NCBI GenBank assembly: GCA_964491535.1
Contig: CAZBGR010000027.1
Coordinates: 1-8,795 of the forward strand
DNA length: 8,795 nucleotides
Reading direction: 5' to 3'
Origin: CAZBGR01 sp964491535
GTDB taxonomy: Bacteria; Bacillota_I; Bacilli_A; RF39; UBA660
Under the pieces are notes generated by a model. The model had not been told where the DNA came from. It searched no databases and saw only the letters and a program-made list of their open reading frames with translations. The position numbers were made by a program, and so were the translations under genes. This document shows, piece after piece, positions 5,942 to 8,795 of the stretch; the first letter of the stretch is position 1, and each line of letters begins with the position of its first letter.

Positions 5942-7237
5942 ATGAAAGTAGCTTTTTATACTTTAGGTTGTAAAGTTAATGCTTATGAAACAGCTTTTAT
6001 GATTAATGAATTTAAAAAAAGAGGCTATAAGATTGTTGATTTTAAACAAAAAGCTGATATTTTTATTATTAATAGTTGTACGATTACTAATAAAAGTGAT
6101 CTTAAATGTCGCAAAATGATTAATCAAGTTAACAAAAGAAAAGATAACGGCATATTAGTAGTTGTTGGGTGCTATCCTGAAGGAAATCTTAAAAAGATTG
6201 AAAAGATGGATAATGTTGATATTATTATAGGTAATAATAATAAAAGTAAAATAGTGAGTTATGTTGAAACCTTTTTAAAGGATAAAAAGCCAATAAGAAT
6301 AATTAATCAAATTGAAAATAATTCATTTGATGATATGGCTATAGATCACTTTGAAAATAAAGCTAGAGCCATCGTTAAAATTCAAGATGGCTGTCAAAGT
6401 TTTTGTTCTTATTGTATTATTCCTTATGTGAGGGGAAAAATTCGTTCTAAAGAAAAGAAAAAAGTAATTAAGGAAGTAACTACTTTAGTTAATAATGGTT
6501 ATCAGGAAATAGTATTAACGGGTATTCATTTAGGGCATTACGGTTATGATTTAAATGATACTAATTTAACTAATCTTTTAAGTGAACTTTTAAAGATAGA
6601 TAATCTTAAAAGTTTAAGATTATCTTCAATTGAAGTTACTGATTTAAAAAAAGAATTACTTGATTTAATTAAAAATAACAAAGTAATTGCTAATCATTTG
6701 CATATCCCTCTTCAAGCTGGCAGTAATAAAATTTTAAAATTAATGAACCGAAACTATGATGTAGATATTTTTAAACAACAAATTAATAATATTAAAAAAA
6801 TAAGACCAGATATAGCTATTACTACTGATGTTATAGTCGGTTTTCCATCTGAAAGAGAAACTGATTTTAATGATACGATCAATACTATTAAAGAAATAGC
6901 TTTTGCTAAACTTCATGTTTTTCCTTATTCTAAAAGAACAGGTACTAAAGCCTCATTAATGACTAATCAAATAGATCCTAAAATTAAAAAAGCCAGAGTT
7001 AAAAAATTGATTGTTTTATCTAAAGAACTTGAAATAGCTTATATGAATAAATTTATAAATAAAGAATTAGCTTTTATTCCAGAAACCATTAAAGATGGTT
7101 ATTTACTAGGGCATACTTCTAATTATTTAAAAGTTAAAATTAAAGATAAAGATAATAAACTTAAATTAAGAAAGTTAATTAAAATAAGAATAAATAAAAT
7201 AGAATTCCCCTATGGTATTGGAGATATAATAGATTGA
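5942..7237 (+). CDS. mtaB: tRNA t6A37 methylthiotransferase MtaB
   Basis: Radical-SAM methylthiotransferase that turns t6A37 into ms2t6A37 in ANN-decoding tRNAs. Its 431 residues match the family. The N-terminal domain has TLGCKVNAYET (7-17) and the three cysteines expected to bind the auxiliary 4Fe-4S cluster, C10, C46 and C77. The radical SAM motif is CQSFCSYC (C151, C155, C158), followed by IPYVRG (160-165). LSSIEV (227-232), HIPLQAGS (254-261) and TTDVIVGFPSE (294-304) are typical of the barrel. A TRAM RNA-binding domain occupies about 371-431. CKVNAYE and the C-x3-C-x2-C spacing favour MtaB over MiaB or RimO. The start is set by AGGAGTGA at 5929-5936, nearly identical to the thyX leader. 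It ends in TGA. A terminator stands immediately upstream, so expression may be attenuated. Confidence 0.95.
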   Translation: MKVAFYTLGCKVNAYETAFMINEFKKRGYKIVDFKQKADIFIINSCTITNKSDLKCRKMINQVNKRKDNGILVVVGCYPEGNLKKIEKMDNVDIIIGNNNKSKIVSYVETFLKDKKPIRIINQIENNSFDDMAIDHFENKARAIVKIQDGCQSFCSYCIIPYVRGKIRSKEKKKVIKEVTTLVNNGYQEIVLTGIHLGHYGYDLNDTNLTNLLSELLKIDNLKSLRLSSIEVTDLKKELLDLIKNNKVIANHLHIPLQAGSNKILKLMNRNYDVDIFKQQINNIKKIRPDIAITTDVIVGFPSERETDFNDTINTIKEIAFAKLHVFPYSKRTGTKASLMTNQIDPKIKKARVKKLIVLSKELEIAYMNKFINKELAFIPETIKDGYLLGHTSNYLKVKIKDKDNKLKLRKLIKIRINKIEFPYGIGDIID

Positions 7238-7301
7238 TTTTTATAATTTTATCTTGTTTTATTATATTTAGTTGCTAAAATTATATAATAATGTAAACCA
7301 T

Positions 7302-7330
7302 TTGACAAAAAGATAAAAATATGTTACAAT
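7302..7330 (+). promoter_or_regulatory. Near-consensus extended sigma-A promoter of the 139-codon gene
   Basis: The -35 box is a perfect TTGACA (7302-7307). After a 17-base spacer comes TACAAT (7325-7330, five of six), preceded by TG one base upstream (7322-7323), the extended -10 element. Upstream DNA (7276-7296) is almost pure A/T and could act as an UP element. This is the best promoter in the window. Transcription should start near 7337, giving a leader of about 45 bases. Confidence 0.85.
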
Positions 7331-7382
7331 TTGGGTGTCTTTAAGAAAAATAAGATAAAATATAATTTTAGGGGGTTGACTT

Positions 7383-7802
7383 ATGAAAAACTGTTATATT
7401 TTTGAATATCTTAACGAAAACTATTATAAAAAGCTAGAAAGATCAGTTAAAAAATATAATCCTTTAGCATATAAAAAAATGTTATTTGATTATTATCCAG
7501 CTTTAAAGGAAGGAAAATTCTTAGGAAAACTTATTTCAGTTGATAGTAAAAAGAATACTAATAGTTATTTATTAAAATTACCAACTGATTCTATTTTTGC
7601 TAAAGTACATGGAGAAATGATTCTTTATTATACCGTTTATCTAAATAAAAAAATCATTTTATTAGAAAAAATAATGCCGGAAAACATTTTAGCTGAAGGA
7701 CATATGTCTGAATTATCCACTTATAAAGGAGTTATGATTTCAAAACATAACGCTGAAAAAGATATGTTTAAAATTAATTTATTTAAAATATTAGGGGAAT
7801 AA
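7383..7802 (+). CDS. Small basic protein of unknown function
   Basis: I do not recognise this 139-residue protein. It has no signal peptide, no membrane segment and only one cysteine (C4). The N-terminal third is Lys- and Tyr-rich and looks helical (roughly 10-48: YYKKLERSVKKYNPLAY). The rest alternates hydrophobic and polar residues in a way that suggests beta strands, for example MILYYTVYLNKKIILLEKI (79-97) and the closing stretch MFKINLFKIL (128-137). Acidic residues are few, so it should be basic. The start is set by AGGGGG at 7370-7375, seven bases before ATG. It has its own strong promoter and its own terminator, so it is a single-gene unit, upstream of two tRNAs. Composition and codon use look like its neighbours. 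Nucleic-acid binding is possible from charge alone, but that is a guess. Confidence 0.8.
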   Translation: MKNCYIFEYLNENYYKKLERSVKKYNPLAYKKMLFDYYPALKEGKFLGKLISVDSKKNTNSYLLKLPTDSIFAKVHGEMILYYTVYLNKKIILLEKIMPENILAEGHMSELSTYKGVMISKHNAEKDMFKINLFKILGE

Positions 7803-7814
7803 AATTCCCCTTTT
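7794..7814 (+). terminator. Intrinsic terminator overlapping the stop codon of the 139-codon gene
   Basis: GGGGAAT (7794-7800) pairs with ATTCCCC (7804-7810) around loop AAA, and TTTT (7811-7814) follows with a further A/T stretch. The stem begins six bases before the TAA stop (7800-7802), so the hairpin includes the last codons. The same design is seen at 5901-5928. Confidence 0.8.
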
Positions 7815-7850
7815 AATTTGCCTTTTAAATATTTAATAATAATTATTGTT

Positions 7851-7884
7851 TTGTATTGAAAATGCAAACTTAATATGATAATAT
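7851..7884 (+). promoter_or_regulatory. Likely promoter of the tRNA pair
   Basis: Two overlapping readings exist. TTGTAT (7851-7856) with TATGAT (7874-7879) has a 17-base spacer. TTGAAA (7856-7861) with TAATAT (7879-7884) also has 17. Either would start transcription about 7-12 bases before the mature tRNA 5' end at 7898. The region follows a terminator, so an independent promoter is expected here, but the exact boxes are uncertain. Confidence 0.5.
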
Positions 7885-7897
7885 ATAAAACATAAGT

Positions 7898-7974
7898 GGA
7901 CCCTTAGCTCAGTTGGTCAGAGCATCCGGCTCATAACCGGGCGGTCGCAGGTTCAAATCCTGCAGGGTCCACCA
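7898..7974 (+). tRNA. tRNA with CAT anticodon, probably tRNA-Ile2 (lysidine type); elongator tRNA-Met is the alternative
   Basis: Complete 77-base cloverleaf including encoded CCA. The acceptor GGACCCT pairs with AGGGTCC; the D stem is GCTC/GAGC; the anticodon stem TCCGG/CCGGG encloses loop CTCATAA, with anticodon CAT at 7932-7934; the T arm is GCAGG-TTCAAAT-CCTGC. It is not the initiator: position 1-72 is a G-C pair and the anticodon stem lacks three G-C pairs in a row. C4-G69 and C5-G68 in the acceptor are features that TilS uses to pick tRNA-Ile2, and the body resembles the Bacillus subtilis minor Ile tRNA that starts GGACC as I remember it. The B. subtilis elongator Met tRNA, again from memory, starts GGCGG. 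The tRNA call is certain; the Ile2 identity is likely but not proven. Confidence 0.95.
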
Positions 7975-8043
7975 CTTGTTGTTTTAATATGAATAAATAT
8001 TAATAATAACTTATTTATAAAAAAATGATTATATCATATTAAA

Positions 8044-8128
8044 GCGGGTGTGGCGGAATTGGCAGACGCGCTAGACTTAGGATCTAGTGGAGCAATCCTT
8101 GGGGGTTCAAATCCCTTCACCCGCACCA
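8044..8128 (+). tRNA. tRNA-Leu (anticodon TAG)
   Basis: 85-base class II tRNA with encoded CCA. The acceptor GCGGGTG pairs fully with CACCCGC. The anticodon stem CTAGA/TCTAG encloses CTTAGGA, anticodon TAG at 8078-8080, which reads CUN leucine codons. The long variable arm (about 8088-8100) is typical of Leu. The T stem has two G-T pairs. It lies 69 bases after the first tRNA with no clear promoter or terminator between, so the two are probably one transcript. Its 3' end is only 15 bases from the end of the convergent yigZ-like gene. Confidence 0.97.
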
Positions 8129-8143
8129 ACTAAATAAAATCAT

Positions 8144-8725
8144 TTATTCTACTTCTACATATAAATCCTCAATTATTTCAATTATTATCTTTAAATTTTT
8201 TAATCTTTCAAAGGTTTGATTAGTTACTAAGGCTAAATAAGTGATTGTGTCTTGATATTTTTTAGTTAATATATTGTCATCTTTAATAATCGTTTTAAGT
8301 TGACTTTCCATTTTATAATCAAATATTAATTTGATTTTTTTTCCTTTAACTAATTTTAAAACTTTAGCTTTTTTCAAACACTCACCAACACTCTTTGTAT
8401 AAGCTCTTTTTAAACCACCAATCCCAAGCTTAATACCCCCAAAATATCGGCTTACGATACATAAAACATAGTTTAGGTTATTCTTCGTTAAAACATCTAA
8501 AATGGGACGTCCCGCACTATATTTTGGTTCTTTATCATCATCAAACTTTTTTATATTTCCTAAAAGATAAGCATAACAATGATGAGTAGCATCTTTATGT
8601 TTATTTTTTATATCTTTTATATAATCATTGACTTCTTTAATACTTGTTATTCTAAAAAGATAAGTAATAAATTTCGATTTATTAATTATAATAGTATTAT
8701 TAACATTTTCTTTAATCGATAACAT
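8144..8725 (-). CDS. YigZ/IMPACT family protein (UPF0029)
   Basis: Member of the IMPACT/YigZ (YvyE) family, conserved soluble proteins whose bacterial role is not settled; the eukaryotic relative IMPACT acts in translational control through GCN1. The 193 residues are slightly shorter than the usual 205-215. The IMPACT domain covers about 1-120: ATHHCYAYLLG (46-56), DDDKEP (62-67), SAGRPIL (70-76) and the hallmark RYFGGIKLGIGGLKRAY (93-109). The usual DDGEPxGTAG is altered to DDDKEPKYSAG. Residues about 128-193 fit the small C-terminal ferredoxin-like DUF1949 domain. The start at 8725 is supported by AAGGTG (8731-8736, - strand). It converges on tRNA-Leu. Confidence 0.93.
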   Translation of the reverse strand: MLSIKENVNNTIIINKSKFITYLFRITSIKEVNDYIKDIKNKHKDATHHCYAYLLGNIKKFDDDKEPKYSAGRPILDVLTKNNLNYVLCIVSRYFGGIKLGIGGLKRAYTKSVGECLKKAKVLKLVKGKKIKLIFDYKMESQLKTIIKDDNILTKKYQDTITYLALVTNQTFERLKNLKIIIEIIEDLYVEVE

Positions 8726-8740
8726 TTTATCACCTTCTTA

Positions 8741-8746
8741 ATTATA
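8741..8746 (-). promoter_or_regulatory. Candidate -10 box of the yigZ-family gene
   Basis: TATAAT on the - strand, 15 bases upstream of the start codon. No good -35 lies 16-18 bases upstream; the sequence there is TAGTTT (8764-8769). The implied start would overlap the ribosome binding site at 8731-8739, so a box further upstream (another TATAAT lies within 8770-8785) may be the real one. Confidence 0.3.
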
Positions 8747-8795
8747 TCAAAAGACTAGTTTAAAAACTATTTTTAATTATAAGTTATAAAAAAAG

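Noticed and set aside
7242..7370. Ten-base TATAATTTTA at 7242-7251 and 7361-7370, inverted at 7276-7285
   Set aside because: The sequence is pure A/T in AT-rich DNA, so a few matches in 145 bases are unsurprising. The inverted pair has a 24-base loop and no T-run after it, so it is not a convincing mtaB terminator.
7975..8043. Separate promoter for tRNA-Leu
   Set aside because: AT-rich with several -10-like strings and a short dyad (8025-8037), but no -35 with suitable spacing; co-transcription with the upstream tRNA is simpler.
8133..8148. AATAAA-ATCA-TTTATT hairpin after tRNA-Leu as a terminator
   Set aside because: Six A-T pairs only, no T-run, and it runs into the yigZ-family stop; too weak to call.
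1..8795. Mobile elements, CRISPR arrays, phage or defence genes
   Set aside because: No transposase, integrase, regularly spaced repeat or recognisable defence domain on either strand. The Clp-like ATPase has no defence-type partner beside it.

Overview
This window is strongly AT-rich DNA from a low-GC Bacillota or Mollicutes-like bacterium. TGA is a real stop codon: it ends rsmE and mtaB cleanly, and every tryptophan I checked is TGG. That argues against Mycoplasma or Spiroplasma (code 4). It fits Acholeplasma-like, Izemoplasma/RF39-like or Erysipelotrichia-like lineages; this placement is inference. Gene starts carry strong AGGAG-type Shine-Dalgarno sites and promoters look like standard sigma-A sites. 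I see no insertion sequence, phage gene, CRISPR array or rRNA.

Layout: (1) 16-3352, + strand: a promoter and a compact folate/one-carbon operon, thyX-glyA-folD, ending in a weak hairpin/T-tract. (2) 3356-4402, - strand: a stand-alone ClpA/ClpB-type AAA+ ATPase with its own very good promoter, convergent with folD and divergent from rsmE. (3) 4465-7237, + strand: rsmE, an unrecognised single-pass membrane protein gene, a stop-overlapping terminator, then mtaB. rsmE and mtaB are neighbours in many Bacillota (dnaK-dnaJ-prmA-rsmE-mtaB order), so the membrane gene looks inserted into a conserved pair. (4) 7302-7814: a 139-codon gene of unknown function with a near-consensus extended promoter and its own stop-overlapping terminator. 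(5) 7898-8128: two tRNA genes, a CAT-anticodon tRNA that is more likely lysidine-type tRNA-Ile2 than elongator Met, and tRNA-Leu(UAG). (6) 8144-8746, - strand: a YigZ/IMPACT-family gene convergent with the tRNAs.

How the genes fit together: GlyA makes methylene-tetrahydrofolate from serine, ThyX uses it to make dTMP and returns tetrahydrofolate directly (no dihydrofolate reductase needed), and FolD oxidises the rest toward formyl-tetrahydrofolate. RsmE, MtaB and the two tRNAs belong to translation.

Most is ordinary core genome. The points most worth a second look are: the ThyX appears to be an internal tandem duplication whose halves keep complementary parts of the active-site signature; the AAA+ protein keeps its ATPase motifs but has lost the aromatic pore loop, the N-domain and the second ATPase ring; a ZipA/EzrA-like membrane protein sits between rsmE and mtaB; and two intrinsic terminators overlap the stop codons of the genes they follow.
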